Source: Hexactinellida sp. DTS-2022 (lineage: Eukaryota > Porifera > Hexactinellida). Taken from it: DNA of 64,000 nt. The notes under the pieces were generated by a model that worked only from the letters and a program-made list of their open reading frames with translations, made no database searches and was not told the DNA's origin. This document shows, piece after piece, positions 33,196-43,852 of this stretch. The translations under genes and the position numbers were made by a program. The first letter of the stretch is position 1; each line of letters begins with the position of its first letter. The stretch is taken from positions 372,001 to 436,000 of the forward strand of contig JAPNXP010000008.1 of the NCBI GenBank assembly GCA_028753945.1. Direction: 5' to 3'.

Positions 33196-33513
33196 TACTT
33201 ATATGTAGACCATCTATTTCTAGACCAGGTTTTTGTGATTTATTTGGTCGAAATATATTCATGCATCCAATCAGTTATTTGTGTTACATCAGTTATTTTA
33301 CAGCATTTTCTTTTGGAGGCACTTAATCAACCATCGACCGATATATAGTGCCTCCAAATGATATGCTGTCGGCACAGTTGTAATTTTAGATTTTTTATTT
33401 AAAATAGTATTCCCATATACGGAAGGGGCTTTTGGTCTAAATAATTAATTGACGGTCTACAAGTTTTTGCTTATTTTGCATGGGCTTTTATAGACCGTCT
33501 ACATATAAGGAAG
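33196..33513. mobile_element. MITE with TAGACCGTCTA ends, carrying a nested hairpin repeat
   Basis: Left end TATATGTAGACCATCTATTTC, right end TATAGACCGTCTACATATAA. The second nested-hairpin repeat lies inside. A shorter sister with the same ends lies at 50766-50936. The superfamily is not clear. Confidence 0.6.
33290..33400. repeat. nested-hairpin repeat, copy 2
   Basis: Same stems as at 31640 (ACAGCAT/ATGCTGT and GGAGGCA/TGCCTCC) with a diverged loop. Followed in both copies by CGGCACAG. Confidence 0.7.
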
Positions 33514-33634
33514 GTCTAAAATTAATTACATTATCCAAATGGGGAATATCGTTTGTTAAAAACCGCGTATTTAATATAAGGGGCCTTCAAACGTTGTATA
33601 ACGCATATAATTTTGACAGACCATCCTTTGTATA

Positions 33635-33793
33635 CAGTAGACTCTCGTTAGTACGAACCGGGTTAATACAAACACTATTTCAGTTCCCTTCAAAGCAATT
33701 CAATACAAATGATATCGTTTAATACGAATTCCGGATAAGGCGAACACATTTTGACGGTCCCCTGGACCTGGTTTTCCTTACGAGGTTCTACTG
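33635..33793. mobile_element. pogo-like MITE, family I (CGTTAGTACGAAC)
   Basis: Begins CAGTAGACTCTCGTTAGTAC after TA and ends ACGAGGTTCTACTG. Inside are the family-typical ATTCCGGATAAGGCGAAC and GACGGTCCCCTGG. It ends 70 bp upstream of the ERP44 start codon. Confidence 0.8.
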
Positions 33794-33862
33794 GATTACA
33801 AATTGGTCAAAAAGCGTGTCTAATTTTCCTGAAATTTTTTGACTACTGTATTCCCATTAGCA

Positions 33863-35864
33863 ATGAACACACACCACTTGATACTATTCCTTTTCTCTAT
33901 CTTCCTACAAACAACTATAACACATGGAGAAGCAATTGAATTAAATGGAGAATCATTTGACGATATTATTTCTATTCACAAACTTGTATTGGTTAATTTC
34001 TACGCTGATTGGTGTCGATTTAGTACAATGTTAAAGCCTATTTTTAACCAAGCAGCATTGGAAATATCTAACATTCATGACAGTGTGTTATTGGTTAGAG
34101 TCAACTGTGATTCTTCCAAAGAATTAGCCCAGCGATTCCATATTTCGAAATACCCGACTATAAAGTTATGGCGTAACGGCCAACCCGCAAGACGTGAATA
34201 CAGGGGAGAAAGATCAGTGGAAGCTTTTAAGAATTATATAGAAGAACAGTTGAAAGATCCTATACATTATGTGGATAATTTGAAAGATTTGGAAGAAAGG
34301 CATGCTGAAAATAAGAAATCTATTATAGGTAATATTATTATTAATTCCTTTCTTTCTATATAGTATAATTCGGCCATTTCCGTAAATAGGCAGTTATAAC
34401 AATATTAATCCAAAATCAAAAAGTGATCTCAATTATCTAACAATCTCTATATATGTATAGTATTAACCTATAAATCTCGTTACAATGAATTTCCTCTGTT
34501 AATACTACATTGATATATTACTGATCATTTCCCAAGCAATTTTTGGTAATTTTCTTTGGATTTATTGTTTTGCCTGGATTTTCATACAAAAAAATTGAAA
34601 TATTATAGTTTCTAGTTTACTTTTCGAGTATTTTCTTGAAGAATTACGACTCAATTGTTTCCTTATTTTTGGACAATTATATTATAGTTAATTATACCTT
34701 TTAGACATGTGCTAAGTTACAATAGACTCTCGTTAATAAGAACATCAGGGGACCGCCTAAATCTGTTCGTATTATCCAGAAATTCGTATTACCCTTATCC
34801 GTGGTCCTATTAACGAGAATCTACTGTATCCTTGTTTCTATATAGACACATTTCAATATACAATAGAACCTCGTTAGTCCAAAACGGTAAAAACAAACAC
34901 TATTTCAGTCCCTTTCAAAGCCTTTTCAAAACGAATGATATTGATTAATACGAATTCCGGATAAGGCGAACGCATTTAAACGGTCCCCTGGTGTTCCTAC
35001 TAACGATGTTCTACTGTACAGTCGACTCCGCTTAATAGAGCCACCTCGGGACCAAGTTGTTTTGACCCGATTAAGCGGAGAAACCGATTAACCGGTGGCT
35101 CTATTAAGCGGAGTTGACTGTATATTCTATTCAATTCAGGTTTCTTCGAACATAACGAAACACAGCCCTACAACCTTTTCTCTAAATTATCTCACTCACT
35201 GAGAGACGAATGTAAATTCATTGTTAGTTTCAAATCAAATTCTCCACTTAACCCAGTTGTATCATTTCCACACGTCTCGTATAGAGATAGGGAATTAGCC
35301 CAGGAATTATACAAATTCGGTTATGAACTAGAAAGCGCATTTCGTACTTGGGTAAAGCAGAAATGCATTCCTTTGGTCCGTGAAATAACTTTTCAGAATG
35401 GAGAGGAAATGACTGAGGAAGGTTTACCATTCGTAATTCTATTCTACGATCCTGATGACACAGGTCCAATTCAATCATTCAAACAAGTCGTTGAGAAAGA
35501 ACTTTTAGACCAGAAAGATAGTGTTAATTTCTTAACAGCTGATGGCGTAACATTCGCACATCCATTGTCACACCTTGGGAAACGCCGTAATGACCTACCT
35601 CTTTTAACAATTGACAGTTTCAAACATATGTACATGTTCCCTGATTACAATGACGTGAGTATTCCTGGGAAATTAAAACAATTTATTGAAGATTTATTGT
35701 CCGGGAAATTACATCATGAATTTCACCATGGACCGTCTATGGAACAAAAACTAGTTGAACCTGAAAATAGTGAGAAAATTAGAGACCCAATACAACCACC
35801 TTTAAGTACTTTTAAAAATCTTAAACCTTCCGGAAATAGATATAGCTTTAGAGATGAATTATAA
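33863..35864 (+). CDS. ERP44: ERp44, thioredoxin-fold ER retention chaperone
   Basis: Two exons, 33863-34328 and 35140-35864, joined through a GT..AG intron splitting a Gly codon; 396 residues, close to the vertebrate length. Residues 1-22 form a signal peptide. The first thioredoxin domain carries CRFS at 51-54, the single-cysteine motif characteristic of ERp44, which binds client and Ero1 cysteines by mixed disulfides. It ends in RDEL, the KDEL-receptor signal known from ERp44. Role: retrieval of Ero1 and immature disulfide-linked clients from the early Golgi. The ATG at 33863 is chosen because the signal peptide follows directly. The intron is filled with MITEs, the last ending 19 bp before the acceptor AG. 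Confidence 0.93.
34720..34826. mobile_element. pogo-like MITE in ERP44 intron
   Basis: Ends AATAGACTCTCGTTAAT and TAACGAGAATCTACTG between TA dinucleotides. Confidence 0.75.
34861..35016. mobile_element. pogo-like MITE, family I, in ERP44 intron
   Basis: Starts CAATAGAACCTCGTTAGTCC and ends TAACGATGTTCTACTG, with the family-I interior (ATTCCGGATAAGGCGAAC). The next element follows after one shared TA. Confidence 0.8.
35019..35120. mobile_element. pogo-like MITE, family IV (TCCGCTTAATAGAG), in ERP44 intron
   Basis: A 102-bp near-palindrome CAGTCGACTCCGCTTAATAG..AAGCGGAGTTGACTG flanked by TA. It lies just ahead of the acceptor of exon 2. Sister at 59488-59671. Confidence 0.85.
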
Positions 35865-36490
35865 TTTAATTTGATTGTGTTAATAAATGTTTTATTAAGG
35901 TAGTTAATTGATTATATAACTGTAGGAATTTTAATTCAATTGTAGAAAATACATTGATTTATTTATGCCCAGTTACTATGTAATTATATTAACCAATTAA
36001 TTGTATTTATTTTGCTTATAATTTTCACAGATTTGGGGTTCTCATCGAAATTTTGAATCTGGCTTTTGTCTTTCAACATTTGCAAGCATTTTAAATTTAA
36101 TATTTCAGGTTCACTGACTAGGTGATATTATCCATGGTTATATAATTGGACACAACTTGATTATAAGTATTTCATTAAAAAATTTCGTTCCTAGATCCAA
36201 TAATTGCCAATTTACAATCGAGACAATATTATAGGAACTGTTAAATAGATATGGTCAATCCTTGCATTGAACAGTTCCACTAAATATAGGTTTTTAATAG
36301 CAAGTCGCATTTTGCACACGAAATTTAATTTCCATTAGAGGAACAAAATTCAACAAATAACATAAAATGCTCGCTTGGTGATCAAAGGCATTTATTATAT
36401 TATATAACGTCTCAAATGTTCCAAAAATAATTGTTGTTTAGTTAAATTACAAACATACTCATTCATTGTACAAGAAGCTCTTATAATAAC
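35865..36490. other. gene-free 3' flank of ERP44
   Basis: AT-rich. AATAAATGTTTTATTAA near 35882 may serve as polyadenylation signal. No other feature. Confidence 0.5.
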
Positions 36491-36493
36491 TTT

Positions 36494-36720
36494 TTCTATC
36501 AAAAAGTGAACATTAAATTTACCCTTCTCACTGCGTCACCAATTCACACATACAAACACGAATAATGGAATGCACAATAGTGAATTATAACAGCTGGTGT
36601 GTACCTTAACGTCCACACCTTATAGATAATCAGCTTAACCTGATTAACCATATGTTATTGCTAATTCTTTCGTAATACTGCTTTCGGCTCAGTATTATGA
36701 GAAGGGTTCGGCTCACTAAT
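36494..36720. repeat. structured repeat with CTTTCGGCT hairpin, copy 1
   Basis: About 230 bp from AAAAAGTGAA to GGCTCACTAAT. Contains TAATACTG-CTTTCGGCT-CAGTATTA, an 8-bp hairpin. Other copies: 37009-37220, 38235-38494, 44085-44340. Confidence 0.7.
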
Positions 36721-36790
36721 TAACTTAAATTTGAAAACTATTTATACTAAACACTGCTAACAAACAAAGATTGTGGTTTGTTATGATATA

Positions 36791-36948
36791 CAGTTAAACT
36801 CTCAGCCTGTAAATTGTAACGAAGTCGGATATAACGAAATGGAGATTTTGCACTAAATTCATTAATTATTATCCGCTTATAATGACTGTCCGGATATAAC
36901 GAAGGAATTTACAGGTCCCAAGTACTTCGTTATAACGAGAGTTGACTG
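36791..36948. mobile_element. pogo-like MITE, family II (GATATAACGAA)
   Basis: Starts CAGTTAAACTCTCAGCC and ends ATAACGAGAGTTGACTG, flanked by TA. The interior has AAGTCGGATATAACGAAAT and TTACAGGTCCCAAGTACTTC. Confidence 0.8.
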
Positions 36949-37008
36949 TATTCGTCTTGTACAGTAGAACCTAACTATAAATGCTAAATTCGTGTTCAGT
37001 TTATAAAG

Positions 37009-37220
37009 CTTTTTTTATCAAAAAGTGAGTATCAAATTAACCTCTCAATGGTTTATGAATCCATGCACTTCATTCTTTTGAACAAAAGACTTAGAGGCCG
37101 TACAGCCATGCTTCGAAGTTCTTATTGAACTAGTTGATAATTCATAGAAATTATTCTTTCTAATTCCATTGTACGTACTGCTTTCGGCTCAGTAGTATTA
37201 TTGAGTTAATGGCTCACTAA
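37009..37220. repeat. structured repeat with CTTTCGGCT hairpin, copy 2
   Basis: Bounded by AAAAAGTGAG and GGCTCACTAA, which can pair. Hairpin ACTG-CTTTCGGCT-CAGT. It begins a segment of roughly 0.8 kb (without the hAT insert) that is duplicated at 38235-39070. Confidence 0.7.
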
Positions 37221-37452
37221 TTATTACAATTTTTAAAAAGTATTTATACTTAAGTATGCAAATTTATAAAGCTTGTGGTTTTATATAATATCAATACAAA
37301 CTCTGTATATTCAATTATAAGTACATGCCGGTACATGTAGTTAAAATTATTCAAATTATAATGCACTCACAAATTCTGGAGATTGAGTATCTTTGAGTAC
37401 ATCAATTTTGAGGAACGTATATATTAGTCAACACCTTTTCCAATATAAAAAC

Positions 37453-37911
37453 TAGGGCTGAAACGAATATTCGAAATGTAACGAACGAACCTTTTTCTAA
37501 CCCTCGTCTGGCTAGGAATGTAAAATTGAAACTGAAAGTTAATTGAATTTCAATTGAAAGTGAAAGTGGGGTTTTTCTATTTATACCTTTTACCCCAAGC
37601 CAGCCGAGGGTAACTTAAACGAACGAATATTCGAATATTCGTTCGTTTGGATGACTAAGCATTAAATCAATTTCTAGAGACAAAATACATTGGAAAATAG
37701 GTTTTTGATAATGTTACAATGGTATTATAATAATTACAAAGTGTTTAAGTGGGAATTTATATTTACGATATCTCTAAGCTATACAAAAGTCTTGTTGTTG
37801 TCCAAAATTAGTCAACGAATATCCGTTTCAATCTAATATTCGTCCAAACGAATATTCGTTCAATCATTTCGAACGAATATTCGAATATTCGGTATATTCG
37901 TTTCAGCCCTA
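37453..37911. mobile_element. hAT-type MITE, TIR TAGGGCTGAAACGAATATTCG
   Basis: A 459-bp element with ends TAGGGCTGAAACG and CGTTTCAGCCCTA and exact 8-bp duplication ATAAAAAC (37445-37452 and 37912-37919). The duplicated paralogous segment near 38900 has the unoccupied site. CGAATATTCG palindromes fill the interior. Confidence 0.9.
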
Positions 37912-38149
37912 ATAAAAACTCCGACTTCGCAAAAGTCAATTTATGATGTTAAAAACATGACTTTTGTCTAGATTGGAGAGATCATAAATATATAAATTGG
38001 GTAAAATTCCTACCTAAATTAGTTGTATAGTAAGTTAGTAACTAACTAGTGTCTAATACACTTTGTAACTATTATTAAACTATTGTAACATTAACAAAAA
38101 ACTATTTTCCACTGTATTTTAGTCTTGAATTTGATTTAATTAATCCTTA

Positions 38150-38234
38150 GTCATCAAAACGAACGAATATTCGAATATTCTTCGTATAGAAAAAGGTTTG
38201 TTCGTTACATTTCGAACATTCGTTTCAGCCCTAC
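38150..38234. mobile_element. fragment of the same hAT MITE family
   Basis: Contains ACGAATATTCGAATATTC and ends CGTTTCAGCCCTA. The left end is missing. It adjoins the next structured repeat. Confidence 0.7.
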
Positions 38235-38494
38235 TTTTTTTAATCAAAAAGTGAGCATCCAAGTTAACATTCTCAATCTATGAATCCACACACACTTATT
38301 CTGTTGATCAAGTCTAGAAGGCCGTACACACGGTACATGTACACTCATTACGCCATAATTAGGACTCCGAACAAACCAAATTGAATCAAGTTTAGTATTC
38401 ATAAACTCCATAAATTATTTTTGTTAATTCCATTGTAATACTACTGCTTTCGGCTCAGTAGTAATAATTATTGAGAATGTTAGTGGCTCACTAA
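38235..38494. repeat. structured repeat with CTTTCGGCT hairpin, copy 3
   Basis: The hairpin is TACTACTG-CTTTCGGCT-CAGTAGTA, with stem bases altered on both sides relative to copy 1. Closing helix GTGAGC/GGCTCAC. Confidence 0.7.
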
Positions 38495-38588
38495 ATAATT
38501 TAATTTTTAAAAAGTATTTATACTAAACACTGCAAATGAATAAAGCTTGTGGTTTTATATAATATCAATACAAACTCTGTATTCTATT

Positions 38589-38784
38589 CAGTCAAGTCTG
38601 CTTATTGTGAACAATTTTTCGTCTGCTTAATATGAAAAACTTTTTATTATGAGCAAGGCCCATGGTCCCAAATTTACAACTTACATAGGGTTTGTATTTT
38701 AAATTGAGTTCGCTTATTATGAAGCCTCTCTATTAAGAACACGCTTTATGGTCGATTGTATGTTCATAATTAAGAACCTGACTG
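38589..38784. mobile_element. pogo-like MITE, family III (CTGCTTATTGTGAAC)
   Basis: Begins CAGTCAAGTCTGCTTATTG and ends TTAAGAACCTGACTG. The interior has AACTTACATAGGGTTTG, shared with 44588, 50291, 52069 and 57053. Confidence 0.8.
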
Positions 38785-39111
38785 TAGTTAAATTATTCAA
38801 ATGATAAAACACTCACAAATTCGGGAGATTGAGTATCTTCTGTACATCATATTGAGGAAAGGACTTACTTATATATTGGCCAACAACTTTTTCATTATAA
38901 AAACCCGACTTCGCAAAAGTAAATCTTTTATGTTAAATACCTGACTTTTGTCTAGATTGGAGAGATCATTAATATGTAAATTCCTACCTAAATTAGTTGT
39001 GTAGTAAGTAACTAGTGTCTAATACACTTTGTAACTATTTTTAAACTATTGTAACATTAAATTGAATAAAACTCCACTTTTAAAACAAGGAGGGTTACGG
39101 GTTTGTGAAAA

Positions 39112-39300
39112 TCTATATTATTAAAACTCGATTGTTGTGTGTGTGTTTGTTTGTTTGTTTGTTTGTTTGTATATTTGTCCAGATTGTATTAAAGTGATGG
39201 AGGAATAGAAACCGCAATTAATATTTGAGATAGAGACTAACTTCCAAATGTTATAGTAGGTAAACAAATATGCTGATTCGAAATTAGCATTTACAAATTT
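39112..39300 (+). mobile_element. Helitron-like 5' end with (GTTT)n
   Basis: CTATATTATTAAAACTCG followed by ATTGTTGTGTG, (GTTT)n and TGTCCAGA, the same layout as the element start at 7381. No matching hairpin-rich 3' end was found nearby. A second truncated start lies near 51940. Confidence 0.5.
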
Positions 39301-39454
39301 CTAATATGAATATTTATTGTTGTTGTTTACAAAAATAGATAAACAAATTAATTATACATTAATTATTATAAAAAGATCAACCATTTTTTGTGTTACTTAC
39401 AAATTTAGCAAATATTCCTGTGATGATCGAAGCTAGGAAGCTTTTCTAATAAAA

Positions 39455-40086
39455 ATGTTTCCAAATCGCGGTCAGTTGACTACTAATTCAGATCGATGGG
39501 CCGCTTGTCCAATAGGCGCATATTCCATCCGCTACAGACAGGTGCAGGAGAACTTTGCTAAGGAATTAGAGGAGAGAAAGAAGGAAGAGAAGAAACGAAT
39601 TTCAGAAAGATTCCGGTTAGTATTTATCATATTTTCTGCTGTTACAGTACAATACAGTAGAAACTCGTTAGTACGAACACGGTTACTAATTTCAGGATAA
39701 GACGAACAAACAGTTCCACAAAATCAGGTCCCTATAATGGCTATTGAATGGGTATTACTCCGATTAATACGAACTCTGGATAAAGCGAACAGATTTTACA
39801 GTCCGTTGGTGTTCGTATTAACGAGGTTCTACTGTATTTATTTCAACCCTAATCTGTTGAAATTAATTACACTATATTACTTGTGTATAACCTGAAAAAA
39901 AGAACCATTCATACTAACGAGGTTCTATTTATAGTTTCAACGCAGAGGAAACTCTCCGTAGACAGAAAGACACGCGCGAGAAAAGAAAGGCTTTTGAAGC
40001 GGCAGAGGAGAAACACAGGAAAGATATTCTTTCTCAGAGAAAGCATCAACAAAGACAGGTGCTCACGCAGGCTAAACCCAATGCAA
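39455..40086 (+). CDS. CEP126-like coiled-coil gene, exons 1 and 2
   Basis: Exon 1 39455-39615 (start MFPNRGQL) and exon 2 39935-40086, joined in phase through a GT..AG intron that holds a family-I MITE. Exon 2 is a highly charged helix (AEETLRRQKDTREKRKAF.., RKDILSQRKHQQRQ) resembling the conserved N-terminal segment of vertebrate CEP126, a centrosome/midbody protein needed for cilium formation. The donor GTAAGTA is followed directly by a large MITE. The exon phases continue correctly into 50997-51105 and 54463-59043, which together make a 690-codon gene. Assignment to CEP126 rests on remembered motif similarity at both ends and is tentative; the exons themselves are well supported. Confidence 0.65.
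39655..39834. mobile_element. pogo-like MITE, family I, in intron 1 of the CEP126-like gene
   Basis: Starts CAGTAGAAACTCGTTAGTAC and ends TAACGAGGTTCTACTG with TA on both sides. A loose copy of the right end, ACTAACGAGGTTCTA at about 39913, lies just before the exon 2 acceptor. Confidence 0.8.
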
Positions 40087-40093
40087 GTAAGTA

Positions 40094-41406
40094 CAGTAGA
40101 TGTCGGATATAAGCACACCGGTTATAAGAACATGTCGGATATAAGCACACCGGTTATAATAACATATCGGATATAAGCACATCGGTTATAAGAACATATC
40201 GGATATAAGCACACTGGTTATAAGCACATATCGGATATAAGCACACCGATTATAAGAACATATCGTATATAAACACATCGGTTATAAGCACACCGGTTAT
40301 AAGAACATATCGGATATAAGCACACCGGTTATAAGAACATATCGGATATAAGTACACCGGTTATAAGCACATATCGGATATAAGCACACCGGTTATAAGA
40401 ACATATCGGATATAAGCACACCGGTTATAAGAACTTATCGGATATAAGCACATCGGTTATAAGAACATATCGGATATAAGCACACCGGTTATAAGAACTT
40501 ATCGGATATAAGCACATCGGTTATAAGAACATATCAGATACAAGTACACCGGTTATAAGAACATGTCGGATATAAGCACACCGGTTATAAGAACATATCG
40601 GATATAAGCACACCGGTTATAAGAACTTATCGGATATAAGGACATCGGTTATAAGAACATATCGGATATAAGCACACCGGTTATAAGAACATATCGGATA
40701 TAAGGACATCGGTTATAAGAACATATCGGATATAAGCACACTGGTTATAAGCACATATCGGATATAAGCACACCGGTTATAAGAACATATCGGATATAAG
40801 CACACCGGTTATAGGAACATGTCGGATATAAGCACACCGGTTATAAGAACATATCGGATATAAGCACACCGGTTATAAGAACATATCGGATATAAGCACA
40901 CCGGTTATAAGAACATATCGGATATAAGCACACCGGTTATAAGAACATATCGGATATAAGGACATCGGTTATAAGAACATATCGGATATAAGCACACTGG
41001 TTATAAGCACATATCGGATATAAGCACACCGGTTATAAGAACATATCGTATATAAACACATCGGTTATAAGAACATATCGGATATAAGCACACTGGTTAT
41101 AAGCACACCGGTTATAAGAACATATCGGATATAAGCACACCGGTTATAAGAACTTATCGGATATAAGCACACCGGTTATAAGAACATATCGGATATAAGC
41201 ACACTGGTTATAAGCACACCGGTTATAAGAACATATCGGATATAAGCACATCGGTTATAAGAACATATCGGATATAAGCACACCGGTTATAAGAACATAT
41301 CGGATATAAACAAATCGGTTATAAGAACATATCGGTTATAAGAACATGCCGGTTATAAGAACATCAAGTACAGTTCCCGACGATGTGCTTATAACGGAAT
41401 CCACTG
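40094..41406. mobile_element. pogo-like MITE, family V, expanded into a 1.3-kb satellite
   Basis: Ends CAGTAGATGTCGGATATAAG and CTTATAACGGAATCCACTG with TA flanks. Between them about 38 tandem units of about 32 bp, CGGATATAAGCACACCGG plus TTATAAGAACATAT, each made of two 16-bp halves. The unmodified element is about 100-180 bp (54245-54421, 57307-57406), so the interior has been amplified roughly tenfold. It starts 7 bp downstream of the exon 2 splice junction. Confidence 0.9.
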
Positions 41407-41424
41407 TACTAATGTTAGTTATAG

Positions 41425-41592
41425 CAAGGAATTATCCAGGCGCGAGACGCTCCTTTTGGAGCATGATTTTGGAAAATTTGAATTTGGAGCGAAAATTTGG
41501 AATCTTCTCCTATACCGTAACACTAATTTGTGATTTAGGCGTATGAAAATCGGATCAGACCAGGATTAGGAGCGCATTTACAAATGGCTGTA
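41425..41592. repeat. unclassified interspersed repeat, copy 2
   Basis: Same family as 26821-26992: AATTATCCAGGCGCGAG..GATTAGGAGCGCATTTAC. The first hairpin arm is shortened. Confidence 0.75.
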
Positions 41593-41607
41593 TAATTCAC
41601 TGAGTTA

Positions 41608-41765
41608 TAGTAGAACTCGGTTATAACGTACCCCCTTGGGAAAGGAAAATAAGTACATACGTAGTAACCGAGTTTACCCTACCTAGAAATAGATACGCTT
41701 TATAAACTTGGTTAAAATAAATTAGTACGTACAGGTACGTTATAAGTTATAACCGAATTATACTG
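41608..41765. mobile_element. pogo-like MITE, family VII (AACTCGGTTATAACG)
   Basis: Ends TAGTAGAACTCGGTTATAAC and GTTATAACCGAATTATACTG. Related to the element nested in the Ginger transposon at 16495. Confidence 0.7.
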
Positions 41766-42056
41766 TATAACCAAAGTAGACTAATTCATTGAATGGTTAA
41801 TGCTATTCATGATTTGTTATTTGTGACGAATAATTAGTTAATGAATGTTATTAATTTCAAGTTGTTAGCAGACTATAACCAACTAATTAATTGGCTAATT
41901 CTTGAAAATTAAATAATTCCTGAATAATCTATTGTTAGAATAAAGCCATTTTGAAAGAGATTAATTATGAAATTATTTAGATTTTGCTTTATTTTAACTT
42001 CTAACAATCTATACCTATATAGTTGTTGATTGTAAATCAACTTGGAATTGTTTCTA

Positions 42057-42140
42057 CAGTCAACATTCGTTAATTCTAACTCTCAAGGAAAAATAAAAAA
42101 ATTCGAATTAGCGAATGTTCGAATTAACGGATGTTGACTG
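42057..42140. mobile_element. pogo-like MITE, family VIII (CATTCGTTAATTC)
   Basis: An 84-bp element CAGTCAACATTCGTTAATTC..CGAATTAACGGATGTTGACTG flanked by TA. Confidence 0.8.
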
Positions 42141-42362
42141 TATATGTACGTATATACCTTTTCTAATTTAATTTAGAAAGGTAATTTTTGTAACGGCAAA
42201 TTCCCTTTACAATATTTGTATATTAAAAAGGTGTTGGCCGATATTTTAGTCAACTATTATTCTAGAATATGAATTAAAATATCGAATAAAGTTGAATAGA
42301 AAATAATTTAATACAACTAATTAAATAACAAAAAATTAAACAATTACACTATCAACTCAAAA

Positions 42363-42405
42363 ATCAGATTAAAAGTATGAACGAATCTTCTACTTCCATC
42401 TTCAT
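42363..42405 (-). promoter_or_regulatory. SECIS element of selenoprotein W copy C
   Basis: Minus strand, about 46 nt after the stop codon. Layout ATGA-A-GAT-G-GAAGTA-G-AA, loop, then TACTTT-TA-ATC-TGAT. This gives the UGA/UGA quartet, a helix, the unpaired AA 12 nt after the quartet and an apical loop. The same fold with different bases occurs in copies A and B. Confidence 0.8.
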
Positions 42406-42450
42406 ACAAAGTTATAGCATAATTATTTTTATTATAAACATTTCAAAATT

Positions 42451-42741
42451 TCATTTATTCAACGCTTTTCTTATTGAATCGAAAATCCCTTTTTTTGTAT
42501 ATTCTTCAAACGGTAGACCACCAGTTTCCATTTTTGAGAACAAAAGATTGGTGCTTTCACTATCGATAATACTAATTTCAAACTCACCAGTTATCCCTAC
42601 AGCTCGCTCCGGCTTAACACTGAAACGATTTTCGCCGAATTCTTTAATTACAAGCGTTTTGAATTGCTCGTAGTATTTGCCGTAGCCTCATCCACAGCAG
42701 TACTTTATATGGATTTCTATTGCAGGATTTGAGCTAGCCAT
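42451..42741 (-). CDS. SELENOW: selenoprotein W-like, copy C (Sec at codon 18)
   Basis: 97 codons including stop (TGA at 42453-42451), with an in-frame TGA at 42690-42688. This gives YCC-G-U-GYGKYYEQF, the CxxU redox motif of the SelW/Rdx family in its usual place after the first beta strand. The remainder follows the family pattern (ITGEFEISI.., SK, C-terminal helix IFDSIRKALNK). A SECIS follows in the 3' UTR, so TGA is read as selenocysteine. SelW is a small cytosolic thioredoxin-like redox protein. Ordinary gene finding would miss or split it. The most divergent of the three copies. Confidence 0.85.
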
Positions 42742-42770
42742 TCTACTCATGTAATTTCGTTAAAATAATG

Positions 42771-42942
42771 CAGTAAAACCTCGTTAGTACGAACACGGTT
42801 AATACGAAATTTCGGTTAATACGAACACAATTTAATCCCCTTCAAAGCTTTTCAATACAAATGATATTGGTTAATGCGAATTCCGGATAAGGCGGACACA
42901 TTTTGACGGTCCCCTGGTGTTCGTACTAACGAGGTTCTACTG
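42771..42942. mobile_element. pogo-like MITE, family I
   Basis: CAGTAAAACCTCGTTAGTAC..TAACGAGGTTCTACTG. Directly upstream of selenoprotein W copy C. Confidence 0.8.
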
Positions 42943-42948
42943 TAAATA

Positions 42949-43121
42949 CAATATAACTTCTTTAGTACGAACACCAAGGGACCGTCAAAATGCGTTCGCT
43001 TTATCCAGTATTCGTATTAACCAATATCATTTGTATTGAAAAGGCTTTAAGGGGACTGAAATAGTGTTCGTATTAACAGGAATTTCGTATTAACCGTATT
43101 CGTACTAACGAGGTTCTACTG
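42949..43121. mobile_element. pogo-like MITE, family I, opposite orientation
   Basis: Starts CAATATAACTTCTTTAGTAC and ends TAACGAGGTTCTACTG. The interior is the reverse complement of the neighbour. A single end CAGTAGAACCTCGTTAGTAC at 43157 indicates a third, truncated copy. Confidence 0.75.
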
Positions 43122-43204
43122 TATTCAGTTTCGCATATGAACAATATTATTATTTACAGTAGAACCTCGTTAGTACAAAACGGATAATACGAAATCCGGT
43201 TTAA

Positions 43205-43690
43205 AATTTAAAACTTTCATATAATTCCAGAATTACTTTACCTTTCCACTATACCTATACTAGTGTAATAGAATATCAATTGACGTTTTCAGCATTTTTC
43301 TCAAAATTATGCAAACAATGTTATTTAATCTAAACCCAAAGTTATTTATTAATTTATCCGTTGTGATGTCAAACAAAGAATTTGATTAAAACACTGAAGC
43401 ATTAATCAAGAAGGCGTCTTTAAATTAATCGTAGTTGCATGTGTTGTAATGGTGTAAAAACCTTGTGATTAAATTATGTCCGTACCAACCAACGTACTTT
43501 AGTAATCAGTCACTTATGACTACATTTGTTCCAGGAATGGGTCAGTCATTTTTCAATGGGCAGAGCAAAGAGCATGCATGCTTGAATGTATTTAATTTTT
43601 TTTCAAATTTGCTAATTACGTATTTATTCTTTCTATACAAACTCCATACTTGATTATGTTTGAATGCACTTTGTCAATAATTCACTGTGA
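43205..43690. other. gene-free intronic stretch
   Basis: AT-rich, no recognised gene or repeat. A short frame at 43465-43653 shows no family features. Confidence 0.5.
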
Positions 43691-43695
43691 AAATA

Positions 43696-43852
43696 CAGTG
43701 AACTCCCGTTATAATGAAGTCGGATATAATGAAATAACCGCTTATAACGAATTGGATATTTTCCCCCAGAGCACTAAATGCATTAATTATTATCCGCTTA
43801 TAACGAAGGAATTTAGAGGTCCCAAGCACTTCGTTATAACGAGAGTTGACTG
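43696..43852. mobile_element. pogo-like MITE, family II
   Basis: CAGTGAACTCCCGTTATAATG..ATAACGAGAGTTGACTG with TA flanks. The interior contains CACTAAATGCATTAATTATT as in 45934 and 51706. Confidence 0.85.

Noticed and set aside
40094..41406. CRISPR-like array of 32-bp repeats
   Set aside because: There are no unique spacers: the units are directly adjacent and bounded by MITE ends in a eukaryotic intron.
42377..42673. 98-codon plus-strand frame opposite selenoprotein W copy C
   Set aside because: Antisense shadow of the Sec-containing gene; no family features of its own.
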